Below, one piece after another: positions 34,805 through 43,307 of a DNA stretch of 64,000 nt; position 1 is the first letter of the stretch; the number at the start of each line of letters is the position of its first letter. Under the pieces are notes generated by a model. It was not told the origin of the DNA. It ran no database searches and saw only the letters and a program-made list of their open reading frames with translations. This DNA is from Bacillota bacterium (lineage in GTDB: Bacteria; Bacillota; Clostridia; Acetivibrionales; DTU013): contig JAEZCA010000021.1 of the NCBI GenBank assembly GCA_023412665.1, positions 1-64,000 on the forward strand, given 5' to 3'. A program made the translations under genes and the position numbers.

Positions 34805-35366
34805 TAGTAATCCCCCTTAAGAAAAAAGTGACCGGAACACTCCGCACCTCCAGCCTGACTGTTCTCTTGGGCCTTGTAAGGCTGTCCATCCGGATCTCGA
34901 GGTCGTTGATGCAAAGTGTGTGCTCGGCGATCGTACCGACCTTTAATAGATAACTGTCAATCTGTCTATTGATATTGCTTATCTCGATCCTGTCATCCCT
35001 GACGTCCAATAACTGCCCCTCTTCGAGCTCATATGGGACTCCGGCACCAAATGACCGGAAAATGGTTTTCTTCAACATTATACTGTTATCATCGAGTATT
35101 TCAAAAACATCCTCTATAGGGCTCTTGTTAACCGAATGGATATATTTCATACCAAATACATCTCCCGGCTCCACTGCTGTACAGAACAGGATTTCACCCG
35201 TCCTGTCATCCGTAACGACAAACTGCCTTGAGACAGGTATGAACAATATGGCTGCCAATATTGACATAATTGACATAATTAGTAGTGCTAATCTGGAAAC
35301 AGGCCAGGAAATCCTTCTACCTGGCCTGTTTCCAGATATATTTATTTTGTTTTCATTACGACGCAT
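34797..35366 (-). CDS. DUF1850 protein, TRAP-associated
   Basis: This 189-residue protein has one N-terminal membrane segment (about residues 25-48) followed by a beta-rich domain with YIHSVNKSPIEDVFEI and FRSFGAGVPYELEEGQ, as in DUF1850 proteins. The family is regularly found between a TAXI binding protein and the fused TRAP permease, and the arrangement here is the same. Its role is unknown; a scaffold or chaperone for the permease is inferred. It overlaps the permease gene by eight bases and follows the binding-protein gene by three. Confidence 0.82.
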   Translation of the reverse strand: MRRNENKINISGNRPGRRISWPVSRLALLIMSIMSILAAILFIPVSRQFVVTDDRTGEILFCTAVEPGDVFGMKYIHSVNKSPIEDVFEILDDNSIMLKKTIFRSFGAGVPYELEEGQLLDVRDDRIEISNINRQIDSYLLKVGTIAEHTLCINDLEIRMDSLTRPKRTVRLEVRSVPVTFFLRGITSE

Positions 35367-35369
35367 TTC

Positions 35370-36326
35370 TTACTTTAAAAGGCCCTTTTCCTTGTAATAT
35401 TTCTCGGCACCTGGATGGAAAGGTACCGATACACCCTTTACAGCTCCCTCAAGTGTCAGATCCTTACCCTTTGCATGGGCATTTCCCAGATCGGTCTGAT
35501 ATTCAAACAAAGCCTTTGTCAGCTTATACACTGTGTCCTCTGCCAGTTCGCTGCCTGCGATCAGAGTAGCCATAACAGCCAGTGTGTTTGCATCAGCTTC
35601 CATACCCTTGTATGTGTCCTTACTTATAGAATACTTTGTGTAGAATGGATATTTTTCAATAAGCTTGTCTGCCGTTGCATCATCGATAGAGAGCAGCTTT
35701 ATGGATGACAGTGCAGTGATTTCCTGAATAGCCGGGTTAGGTGAACCTGCTGTTACAAAAAAGCCGTCCAGCTGTTTATCCTTGAATGCGCTCGCAGATT
35801 CGCTGAAGGAAAGGTGGCTGGTCTGGATATCATCGAAGGTCATACCATATGCTTCAAGTATCTGCTTTGCATTTGCCTCAACACCGCTGCCGGCATCGCC
35901 GACGGAAATCCTTTTTCCCTTCATGTCGGCAATGGAATTGATGCCGCTTTCAGGTGATACAACTATCTGGATGATTTCCGGATAAAGTATTGCCACTGTT
36001 CTAATATTCTGGACCTTTTCTCCGCTGAAGAGCTCAATGCCCTGGTAGGCATAGTCCATAACATCGTTCTGTACTATTGCCAGCTCTGCCTCTTTCGAGC
36101 CTATCAGCCTGATATTTTCCTTGGAGGCTCCTGTCGACTGGGCGGTAACATTCATGTTTTCCAGCTTGGTGTTGTAGATCTGGCATATTGCTCCGCCAAA
36201 CGAATAATATGTGCCGGATGTTCCGCCTGTTGCCATTATCAGGTTGGTTTTAGCGGTCGTACAGCCTGTCAGGACTGTTGCTGCTATGAGCGCCACGACA
36301 AGGATCGCAAGTATAAGCTTTTTCAT
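35370..36326 (-). CDS. TAXI-family TRAP solute-binding lipoprotein
   Basis: This 318-residue protein has a lipoprotein signal with lipobox VLTGC near residue 21. The mature part begins NLIMATGGTSGTYYSFGGA, a typical TAXI start, and continues with VTAQSTGASKENIRLI, which recognises the TAXI family. It captures the substrate outside the membrane and delivers it to the permease. The substrate is not indicated; TAXI proteins bind organic acids or amino acids. It is the first gene of the TRAP operon. Confidence 0.93.
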   Translation of the reverse strand: MKKLILAILVVALIAATVLTGCTTAKTNLIMATGGTSGTYYSFGGAICQIYNTKLENMNVTAQSTGASKENIRLIGSKEAELAIVQNDVMDYAYQGIELFSGEKVQNIRTVAILYPEIIQIVVSPESGINSIADMKGKRISVGDAGSGVEANAKQILEAYGMTFDDIQTSHLSFSESASAFKDKQLDGFFVTAGSPNPAIQEITALSSIKLLSIDDATADKLIEKYPFYTKYSISKDTYKGMEADANTLAVMATLIAGSELAEDTVYKLTKALFEYQTDLGNAHAKGKDLTLEGAVKGVSVPFHPGAEKYYKEKGLLK

Positions 36327-36569
36327 TTTATTCCCCCCGCAAATTTATTTAGAACTAAAGAGCTTTCTAATATTATATAAAAAAACTCATATTTATGCAA
36401 TCCTTAATTTCCAGAAAGCCTTGATTTTAAGCCTTCCGGAGCTTTCTGCAGAGGAAATAACAAAAACACAGCAAATTGCTGCATAATTTTTCTGACTGCT
36501 TCATTTTATTCTGCTGACCGAAAGACTCACCTTGTAATTCCCATATGTGAGCAAGGGCTTAACCCCGCA

Positions 36570-38987
36570 TCATACTTTCTCTATAACGATTATGCAGGTA
36601 CTGTCAGGGAGCCTGGTCACATTCCGGTCTTCATCAAGGATCCTGATCTTGGGCGACAGTGCTATGCTGTAGCCCTCCTGCAGAAAATGTCTGAGCTCGG
36701 TGATTCTCGCTTTTTCACCAAATAAAGCGGCAATAAAATCTCTGAAGCCCGAAGGAGTGAAATAGCCGAACTGCTCGTTCACCTCATGCACGTAGGACTT
36801 TTCGCCCCATGTATAAGTATACAGAAATTCCATGGCATCATTGACCGGCATGATCACTTCATTGTGTCCTGACACAGTATATTGGATCTGCCTTCCCCTA
36901 AAATCCCCGGCATAGCGTTCAAGAAACTCCATACCATCCTCGGACAAAAACTGTATTATCCTCTTTTGCTCAACAGGCTCTGTCATTATTCCATCCCGCA
37001 GTATAATCCTGCCGCCTTTTGACAGTACTTCAAATGCACTCTTCAAAGCACATGCCAGCGTATCGTGATTGAATTTTCTGCCGTCAAATTCAATATATGA
37101 GTAAAGCTCATGCAGGATCGAGCAGTATATGATCGTGTCGGCGCTTTCCTTTTGTATGTATTGCTCCAGATGCAGGGCATCTCCGTATACCACGTCCCAT
37201 TTTCGGCCCTCAAGCTGCTTTTTTTTCTTTAGTGCATCCAGAACATTCTCGGCGATATCGACTCCCAACACCTGTTTCTCCGGGAACCGCTCCTCTATCA
37301 TATCCATCAATGCACCGCCGCCGGGGCCGATGTCAAGTATCCTGCCGCCGGTAATATAGTCCAGTATGACCTTCTTGTAGTCTATAGACTGGTTCATTGT
37401 TGTCAGATAACGCTCTTCTTCGTAAAAGCGGTCATATTTATCTCTTCTCAGTCCAAAAAGATCAAAAAGCAGCACAACGGCGCTCTCGTAAAGTACATCC
37501 GACTTTTCAGCTTCGACGCAGAACTCTATCAGCTTGCTGCCTGCAGATGAAAACCTGAAATCAAAGAAGGTTGTTCCGTTGTTGGCTGCGCCGTCAGGCA
37601 CAACTCCAGTGGCGGACTCATCTCCGTCGATAGATTTTTCTCTGGAAACTGATCTATCTCCGGTGACGGTTCCGTCTCCGGTAACTGATTCATTTCCGGC
37701 AACAGATCCACCTCTGGCGATGGATACATCTCTGGAAACGGATCTATCTCCGGTGACGGTTCCGTCTCCGGTGGCGGACGGCTGAAAGTCCATGACCGTA
37801 ACCTCGTGGAGCACATGGGGATTTTCCTTTACGTCGCCGGCCAATATGGCTTCGATCGTATTATCTCCCAGGTATTTTTCAATGATCCTTTTCATGTAGA
37901 TATTGACCCTCTTTTTACCGTCATGCTGGTAGTAAAGGTTCTTCATCATATACTCAAAGCTAATATGCCTGGTTCTTTTATGATTAAGCGACTGATCAGC
38001 CAGCAGGAATACCTTCACAAATTCCTCAAAGGAAAAATCATATAATGCCACTTCCACATACCAGAGTTCCGTCTTACCCAACAATGCCTCAAGCCTCTCA
38101 AATACGCGCGGATCCGAAAAGACCCGCTCATATTCGGTATCATATGCTTCCCCATTTTTTATTGAAACAGCTCTCAGTCTCCTGAGCCTTTCTTTCAGAT
38201 CGAATTGTTCGCCGAATCTGCCCTCAAGCACCTGGCAGATAACATCCTCGGCCTGTTTGCAGATATCAGTCCAGATACGCTCATCAACAGCACTGATAAT
38301 ACAGTAATTGAGTACCATCAGAACCTTTTTAAGATCGATCATCTCCAGCCCACGGTCTGATACGGCTGTCGAGGAGCCAAGCCCGACTGAAAGCCGGTGC
38401 AGAGGCTCATTAGCAACAAGCGGCACCTCTCCTCTGATGTACTGTCCGATCAAACCATGAGTATAAATCAACTCATATATGATTTGAATATTACCCGGTG
38501 TATCATCGATGTCCCGGGCATGCTCGCTGTATATCTGTGCCGATCCTATATTATGAACAAACAGATTGAAGCCTTTCACCACCCATTGCTTCCGTTGGTG
38601 CGGCAGTCCTGCCTTGGCTGTTTCGGACCACTTCAGCGTTTCTTCAAGAATATGAAGCTCCGCTTCATTCAGTTTGTTCGCACATGGTGCATTCAGCTCC
38701 AGAGCAGCTGTATCTGATGCATTCGATTCCGGCATGTCCATCCCTGATACGTTCGGCTCCGATTTGCGCAGGTCCGACGTATTGAGCCTTACACCCTCTA
38801 GACACTGTAGCGTTTTTTCAACATAGTTCAGCACGTAATTGTGCTTTATCTCCTCCATGGATGCAAGCCGTTCAAGATTAACATTTCTCTCCGGCGTCAG
38901 CGCCAGGTACATGAGCCATTTCTCGTCCTTCAGCACGCTCGCATCTCCGGACTTCAGCCTTCTTATCGCCTCAAGTGACCTCATCAT
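36570..38987 (-). CDS. Large SAM-dependent methyltransferase-containing protein
   Basis: This 805-residue protein has a C-terminal class I methyltransferase domain (about residues 530-690): motif I ILDIGPGGGALMDMIEE near 550, an acidic VLGVDIAENVLDAL strand and IIYCSILHELYSY. The N-terminal 390 residues are all-helical, repeat-like and unlike anything I can name. A hexapeptide repeat linker (about residues 400-460) sits between the two parts. A phosphotransfer or sensor role for the N-terminus is not supported by any motif. The start could be either of two adjacent ATGs behind GAGGTGGGG. It is not clearly in an operon. Confidence 0.75.
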   Translation of the reverse strand: MMRSLEAIRRLKSGDASVLKDEKWLMYLALTPERNVNLERLASMEEIKHNYVLNYVEKTLQCLEGVRLNTSDLRKSEPNVSGMDMPESNASDTAALELNAPCANKLNEAELHILEETLKWSETAKAGLPHQRKQWVVKGFNLFVHNIGSAQIYSEHARDIDDTPGNIQIIYELIYTHGLIGQYIRGEVPLVANEPLHRLSVGLGSSTAVSDRGLEMIDLKKVLMVLNYCIISAVDERIWTDICKQAEDVICQVLEGRFGEQFDLKERLRRLRAVSIKNGEAYDTEYERVFSDPRVFERLEALLGKTELWYVEVALYDFSFEEFVKVFLLADQSLNHKRTRHISFEYMMKNLYYQHDGKKRVNIYMKRIIEKYLGDNTIEAILAGDVKENPHVLHEVTVMDFQPSATGDGTVTGDRSVSRDVSIARGGSVAGNESVTGDGTVTGDRSVSREKSIDGDESATGVVPDGAANNGTTFFDFRFSSAGSKLIEFCVEAEKSDVLYESAVVLLFDLFGLRRDKYDRFYEEERYLTTMNQSIDYKKVILDYITGGRILDIGPGGGALMDMIEERFPEKQVLGVDIAENVLDALKKKKQLEGRKWDVVYGDALHLEQYIQKESADTIIYCSILHELYSYIEFDGRKFNHDTLACALKSAFEVLSKGGRIILRDGIMTEPVEQKRIIQFLSEDGMEFLERYAGDFRGRQIQYTVSGHNEVIMPVNDAMEFLYTYTWGEKSYVHEVNEQFGYFTPSGFRDFIAALFGEKARITELRHFLQEGYSIALSPKIRILDEDRNVTRLPDSTCIIVIEKV
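37603..37782. repeat. 18-bp minisatellite inside methyltransferase gene
   Basis: About ten 18-bp units such as TCTCCGGTGACGGTTCCG and TCTCTGGAAACTGATCTA fill 180 bases, some of them identical copies (37657 and 37747). On the minus strand they encode a hexapeptide pattern, roughly [TSA]-G-[DN]-x-[ST]-[VI], forming a polar linker. The unit length keeps the frame, so copy number can change without breaking the gene. Confidence 0.85.
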
Positions 38988-39047
38988 AACCCCACCTCAA
39001 CATGAAACATTTGAATGGACCGCACATTCCACTTTTAATAAATGTAA

Positions 39048-39137
39048 CAATCGGTACCCGCCACCAAGGGTTTTTCAGCCAGAAGGGCTGAAAATACGCA
39101 TAGGGATGAGGCGGGGGCCCATATGTTGCATCGCTAT
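39048..39137. repeat. Dispersed hairpin element, copy 5 (right half)
   Basis: The copy begins at CAATCGGTACCCGCCACCAAG and ends GCATCGCTATAT; the left portion with ATAACGC is missing. The hairpin core reads TTTTTCAGCC/GGGCTGAAAA. The last bases overlap the stop codon of the GpsA-like gene. Confidence 0.8.
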
Positions 39138-40177
39138 ATAATAATTTCTCTCTCAAAGCTCTTCCATGGAATATCCACAGGAGCGCGATTTCTGATAATA
39201 TCATCGATATGCAGCAACAGCGGAAAATCCGAAGCTTCGGATATACCTTTTTCAATGCGGGTTCGGATAGCGGCGACTGCACGTCTTGTTATTACTATCG
39301 ATTCCAGTGTCACACCGTTCAACGCCTCCATAGCCTTTTCAAATGCTAGTCCGTGACCAAGAAGAGTGCCTATACGCCGAGTCCGTCCTCCGAATATCGT
39401 GACATAAAGATCTCCTATACCGGGTATTATGTTTTCTTCGGAACAGCCCGCCATTTCCAGCAGCCGCCGCATCTCACACATGCTCTGTTGAAACAGTGCA
39501 GCCTGCGGGTTGTAATGCAGCTCACAGCCCTGCCCACATTCGCGCTCAGCTAAGCCAACTGCAAGTGATACGGCTAATGCATAGGCGTTTTTTAATGCCA
39601 CTGCACATTCGATACCGTGGACATCAGTCGAAAGGCTGATATGATAGTATTCAGTTTCAAAAATGGATTTCAGTCTCCGCAAAATATCGATATCCCGACC
39701 GCAGAAGAAAACCGCGCTGTGATGCCTGTCCGCCAGTTCATAGCTGGTGCAGGGACCGCCGATGGCATTGAGCGACAGCCCGCGGCCGGCGGTTTCACGT
39801 TCATAATACTCAGGATAACTTATGAGTCCGCCATCCGGTGTATCAAACATACCCTTGGTAACAGACAGCACCGGCAGGCTATTAGGAATGACCGGCAGCA
39901 CTGTTCTCAAGAACCATTCCACGCCAAAGCTGCTGACTCCTCCAACCAAAAGCTCAGCCCCCTGCAGCGCTTCCTCGAGCTGTTCTGTCTGAAAATATTT
40001 GATACCTGCTGGCAGTTTACGCTTAAGTGTAATATGATAGCCTGCTTCGCGGCAATTTTCAATAATCTCACGGTCCAATGGTGTTCCGGCAATTCTGACC
40101 TCATGGCCGTTGTCTCTCAAAGGCACACTAAGTGCAGAGGCCATTACGCCTGCGCCTACAATAGTAATAATACTCAT
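39134..40177 (-). CDS. NAD(P)H-dependent glycerol-3-phosphate dehydrogenase family
   Basis: This 347-residue protein has the N-terminal Rossmann motif VGAGVMASALS and the central LSVTKGMFD segment. The catalytic-lysine region is AVALKNAYALAVSLAVGL, and PGIGDLYVTIFGGRTRR matches the GpsA C-terminal region. It probably reduces glycerone phosphate to glycerol 3-phosphate for lipid synthesis. Sequence differs enough from a textbook GpsA that a paralogue is possible. The stop codon lies within the end of a dispersed element. Confidence 0.82.
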   Translation of the reverse strand: MSIITIVGAGVMASALSVPLRDNGHEVRIAGTPLDREIIENCREAGYHITLKRKLPAGIKYFQTEQLEEALQGAELLVGGVSSFGVEWFLRTVLPVIPNSLPVLSVTKGMFDTPDGGLISYPEYYERETAGRGLSLNAIGGPCTSYELADRHHSAVFFCGRDIDILRRLKSIFETEYYHISLSTDVHGIECAVALKNAYALAVSLAVGLAERECGQGCELHYNPQAALFQQSMCEMRRLLEMAGCSEENIIPGIGDLYVTIFGGRTRRIGTLLGHGLAFEKAMEALNGVTLESIVITRRAVAAIRTRIEKGISEASDFPLLLHIDDIIRNRAPVDIPWKSFEREIII

Positions 40178-40344
40178 ACGATTCTCCGCTTATAGGTCGA
40201 TAGTATTTGCTAAAAGCCCTGCCCTATAACACTTCAGCAAATCATACTTCTTTTTCTATTATGACCCAAATAGAGCTTAAGAAGCAATAGCCAAATCAAC
40301 AGTCCCTGCTCTTACTGCTTTAGCTCATCAAACCGACCTCACAT

Positions 40345-40572
40345 GCTCAAATTTGCATGTCTGGGCTATCCTTTTGCTTTCGCCTTCTTAAAATTGCATG
40401 TCTAGGCTGACCTTTCGCTTTCGCCCTCTTAAAATTGCATGTCTAGGCTGACCTTTCGCTTTCGCCCGCTTAAAATTGCATGTCTAGGCTATCCTTTCGC
40501 TTTCGCCCGCTTAAATTGCATGTCTAGGCTGACCTTTTGCTTTCGCCCGCTCAATTCTGCAAGTTTAGGCCA
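40345..40572 (+). repeat. 41-bp tandem array of locus B
   Basis: Six units with a GCTCAAATTTGCATGTCTGG-type start lie 41, 41, 41, 40 and 41 bases apart (TTGCATG at 40353, 40394, 40435, 40476 and 40516; a diverged sixth at about 40557). The 3' half of each unit reads CCTTTCGCTTTCGCCC. The unit shares GCTCAAA and GCA with locus A at the same offsets, although the rest differs. A single inverted unit lies at 40661-40690, so the layout mirrors locus A. Confidence 0.88.
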
Positions 40573-40660
40573 CTATTTCCCAATTGTAAGTTAACATATT
40601 CTCATTACCCTTGAATTATGTTGTCCATTTATGGAAAAATCTCATAATTATTTCCCAAAA

Positions 40661-40690
40661 AGTAGCCTAAACCTGCATTTTTGAGCATTG
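40661..40690 (-). repeat. Inverted single unit opposing locus B array
   Basis: In reverse complement this reads GCTCAAAAATGCAGGTTTAG, followed by GCTAC. It is almost the same as the right-arm unit of locus A (GCTCAAAAACGCAAGTTTAG). Between it and the array lies an AT-rich centre of about 90 bases with a promoter-like TTGTCC-16-CATAAT (40621-40648). The remaining 40691-40913 stretch shows nothing recognisable. Confidence 0.75.
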
Positions 40691-40913
40691 CATTTAATAG
40701 ATCGAACGATAATTAACTCATGGATAATACATACCTTTCCGGAATACAGTTCATTCCGCCCCAGAAATTTGACACAAAACTGCCGGACGCAATTACATTA
40801 TCTCACTTAAATGCGCAAAGTAAAGGCCATGTCAGTATACTGCCCGAAAGAAAAAGGGACCGCCCATGACCTGTCAAAGCAGTTCCTGGAGCAGCCCCAT
40901 AAAGTATATACCA

Positions 40914-41918
40914 TTACTTCTTAATTTCTTTGATGGCCTTCTCGGCGTAGCTGTTGTCAACCAGGGCTTCATAAGGAGCTTCCTTCTCCAGCTCACCGGC
41001 AGTCTTCATGACCTCCTGCAGCAGTCCCAGTGATTCATTTTTCATGATCGGGTCCTTGTTCCATGCATCCTGATCCTTGTACCTTTTTGCAACTGTAGTA
41101 AGCAGTTCCTTATCGGAATCCGGGAAAGAATCCTTGATGGCCTCCGCCACTTCCTCCGGCGTATGGGTGTCTACCCATATCTGACCGCGGTATATGGCAT
41201 TGGTGAACTTCTGTATGACCTCCGGATTCTTCTCCATATAGCTCTTCTTTGCATAATAAGCGGTATACGGGATCTCACCGCTGTCCGCTCCCACCGAAGC
41301 CACGATATATCCTCTGCCTTCCCGTTCAAGTGTTGATGCCACCGGTTCAAAAAGCGTCACGTAATCTCCGGTGCCCCCTGTGAACGCGCCGGCCATAAGA
41401 GCGAACTGAACACTTGTGTCAACTTCGACATCCTCTCCCGGTATCACGCCATTCTTCTTCAGCACATATTCCAGCGTCATCTCGGGAACTCCGCCCTTTC
41501 TGCCTCCGATTATGTATTTGCCCTTGACATCTGTCCATTTGAAGTCAGGGTCCGGTTCTCTTGCCACCAAGAAGGATCCGTCCCTCTTGGTAAGCTGGGC
41601 AAAGACGACGGCATGGTCTTCCTTTCCCTCATTGTATACATATATGGCAGCTTCAGGCCCTGAGAAGCCTATATCCGCCTGACCCGACAGAACAGCGGTC
41701 ATGACCTTGTCTGCGCCCTGTCCGTTGATAAGCTCCACCGACAGGCCTTCTTCCTCAAAGTATCCAAGATTCAGCGCCGCATACTGAGGTGCGTAAAAGA
41801 TGGAATGTGTGACTTCACTCAGCTTTACAGTAATGAGTTTCTTTTCGCCGCATGCTCCGAAAACCATTAAAAGACTTATCACAAGTACGGCGATCAAAAG
41901 TGCTCTCAAAATTTTCAC
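40914..41918 (-). CDS. ABC transporter substrate-binding lipoprotein (NMT1/SsuA type)
   Basis: This 334-residue protein has a lipoprotein signal ending in lipobox FGAC near residue 23. The mature part (HSIFYAPQYAALNLGYFEEE, then AVLSGQADIGFSGPEAAIY) is the pattern of NMT1/SsuA/ThiY-type binding proteins. Candidate ligands in this class are sulfonates, nitrate, pyrimidine precursors of thiamine, or riboflavin; the sequence does not choose between them. The GTG start follows GGGGG. It is the third gene after the ATPase and permease genes, from which a 222-bp dispersed element separates it. Confidence 0.88.
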   Translation of the reverse strand: MKILRALLIAVLVISLLMVFGACGEKKLITVKLSEVTHSIFYAPQYAALNLGYFEEEGLSVELINGQGADKVMTAVLSGQADIGFSGPEAAIYVYNEGKEDHAVVFAQLTKRDGSFLVAREPDPDFKWTDVKGKYIIGGRKGGVPEMTLEYVLKKNGVIPGEDVEVDTSVQFALMAGAFTGGTGDYVTLFEPVASTLEREGRGYIVASVGADSGEIPYTAYYAKKSYMEKNPEVIQKFTNAIYRGQIWVDTHTPEEVAEAIKDSFPDSDKELLTTVAKRYKDQDAWNKDPIMKNESLGLLQEVMKTAGELEKEAPYEALVDNSYAEKAIKEIKK

Positions 41919-41937
41919 AAATCTGCCCCCTTCCGGC

Positions 41938-42159
41938 TTATAACACTTCGGTTCAAATAAAATTTTTCGTTTGTAGAAAAATTTTCTTAAGTCAGTAGTG
42001 TTTCAACGAGGCGGGAGATATTCTCACATCGTTTTCTTTCGATTATTCGAAAGAAAATATCTGAAAGACAAATCGGTACCCGCCACCAAGCGTTTTTCAG
42101 CCAAAGGCTGAAAATACGTATAGAGGTGGGGCGGGGGGCCCATCTTTCGCCTCGTTATA
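41938..42159. repeat. Dispersed hairpin element, copy 6 (longest, 222 bp)
   Basis: This copy runs from TTATAACACTTCGGTTCAAA through AAAATTTTTCGTTTGTAGAA, a GAGGCGGGAGATATTCTCAC block, GAAAGAAAATATCTGAAAG and GGTACCCGCCACCAAGCG. It then has the TTTTTCAGCC/GGCTGAAAA hairpin, ATACGTATAGAGGTGGGGCG, GGGGCCC and a terminal CGCCTCGTTAT. It contains all blocks seen in shorter copies and so may be the most complete. It lies between the ABC permease and binding-protein genes. Confidence 0.85.
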
Positions 42160-42340
42160 TTTCTCTTTCATTCGACTTTTGTTCACGTCCCGTGCCTTGT
42201 CAGAAGTATTTCAGCATTTCAGTATATTTGCTGCACCAATATTCTGTGTGTTCCCGCTCCGCTCTTTTGTATGAGACACACGACGGACCCTCCGCATATC
42301 ACCTCGATCAGCCGCCGTATGTTTTAACATGTCATCCCAA

Positions 42341-43171
42341 TCAAGCAGCTGTGTGTTTTCCGCTTTTCACCAGCGCTTTTTCAAGATATACGACCCCCTG
42401 ATACATGAGCGCAGCAGCAACAGAAAGTATCATCACGCTTGTCATGACCAAATCAAGCTGGAACACCTGACCTCCATACACGATCAGATACCCGAGCCCG
42501 GCTTTTGAAACAAGGAATTCACCCACTATTACTCCGACCCATGAAAGGCCGACATTGACCTTGAGCGCATTTATGATCACGGGGTAAGACGATGGCAGCA
42601 CAACCTTCATCAGCACCTGAGTACGGCTGGCGCCAAAGGTCCGAACAAGCTTGATCTTTTCCTGATCCACTGAGATAAAGCCGTTAAGCACCTCAAGGAT
42701 AGTCACGATAAGTGATATCGTCAATGCAATTGCAATGATCGATGAAGGCCCGGCACCGATCCAGACAATAAAAATCGGGCCCAGCGCTATCTTGGGCAGG
42801 CTATTCAGTATAACAAGGTAAGGCTCCAGAACCTTTGACAGGAATTCGGACCACCAGAGCACGACGGCTATGACAGTGCCCGTCACTGTGCCAAGCAAAA
42901 ATCCGACCACAGTCTCAAAGCAGGTAACCCCAGTGTGGTAAAACAGGTCTCCTTCCTGATAAAGGCTGACAAGCGTATTGACTATTCTTGACGGCTGGCT
43001 TGTTATAAAAGAGTCAATAAGCTTCAATGCGGCCAACAGCTCCCACAGTGCAAAAAAAGCTGCAAGAATGAATACGCGTGTTATGAGTATCGATATCTTC
43101 CTTATCCTGACCTTTTTCAGAAATTCCTTATGTTCATTTGACATACTTATATTATTCTGCAAGCAGTTCAT
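42341..43171 (-). CDS. ABC transporter permease (SsuC/ThiX type)
   Basis: This 276-residue protein has about six membrane segments and the conserved EAA loop region, here VRTFGASRTQVLMKVVLPSS, which contacts the ATPase. It pairs with the ATPase gene upstream and the binding protein downstream as an importer. The start is unclear: an ATG at 43171 lies directly on the GAGGAG site, and a TTG three codons later has better spacing. An 11-bp tandem array occupies the gap upstream and abuts this ribosome site. Confidence 0.88.
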   Translation of the reverse strand: MNCLQNNISMSNEHKEFLKKVRIRKISILITRVFILAAFFALWELLAALKLIDSFITSQPSRIVNTLVSLYQEGDLFYHTGVTCFETVVGFLLGTVTGTVIAVVLWWSEFLSKVLEPYLVILNSLPKIALGPIFIVWIGAGPSSIIAIALTISLIVTILEVLNGFISVDQEKIKLVRTFGASRTQVLMKVVLPSSYPVIINALKVNVGLSWVGVIVGEFLVSKAGLGYLIVYGGQVFQLDLVMTSVMILSVAAALMYQGVVYLEKALVKSGKHTAA

Positions 43172-43179
43172 CTCCTCTA

Positions 43180-43285
43180 TCGCCTCGTTATTGCCTCATT
43201 ATCGCCTCGTTATCGCCTCGTTATCGCCTCGTTATCACCTCGTTATCGCCTCGTTATTGCTTCGTTAACGCCTCGTTATCGCCTC
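43180..43285. repeat. Tandem 11-mer array (TCGCCTCGTTA)
   Basis: About 9.6 copies of TCGCCTCGTTA, with single-base variants, run without interruption. The unit is the same as the terminal sequence of the dispersed elements at 32.6 and 42.15 kb. It fills most of the 136-base gap between the ATPase and permease genes and, read on the minus strand (GATAACGAGGC), ends at the permease ribosome site. Confidence 0.9.
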
Positions 43286-43307
43286 TCTGCTGTATAAGCG
43301 GGACAAT

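Noticed and set aside
40345..40690. CRISPR array
   Set aside because: Same reason: the 41-bp unit has no variable spacer, and an inverted unit faces the array.
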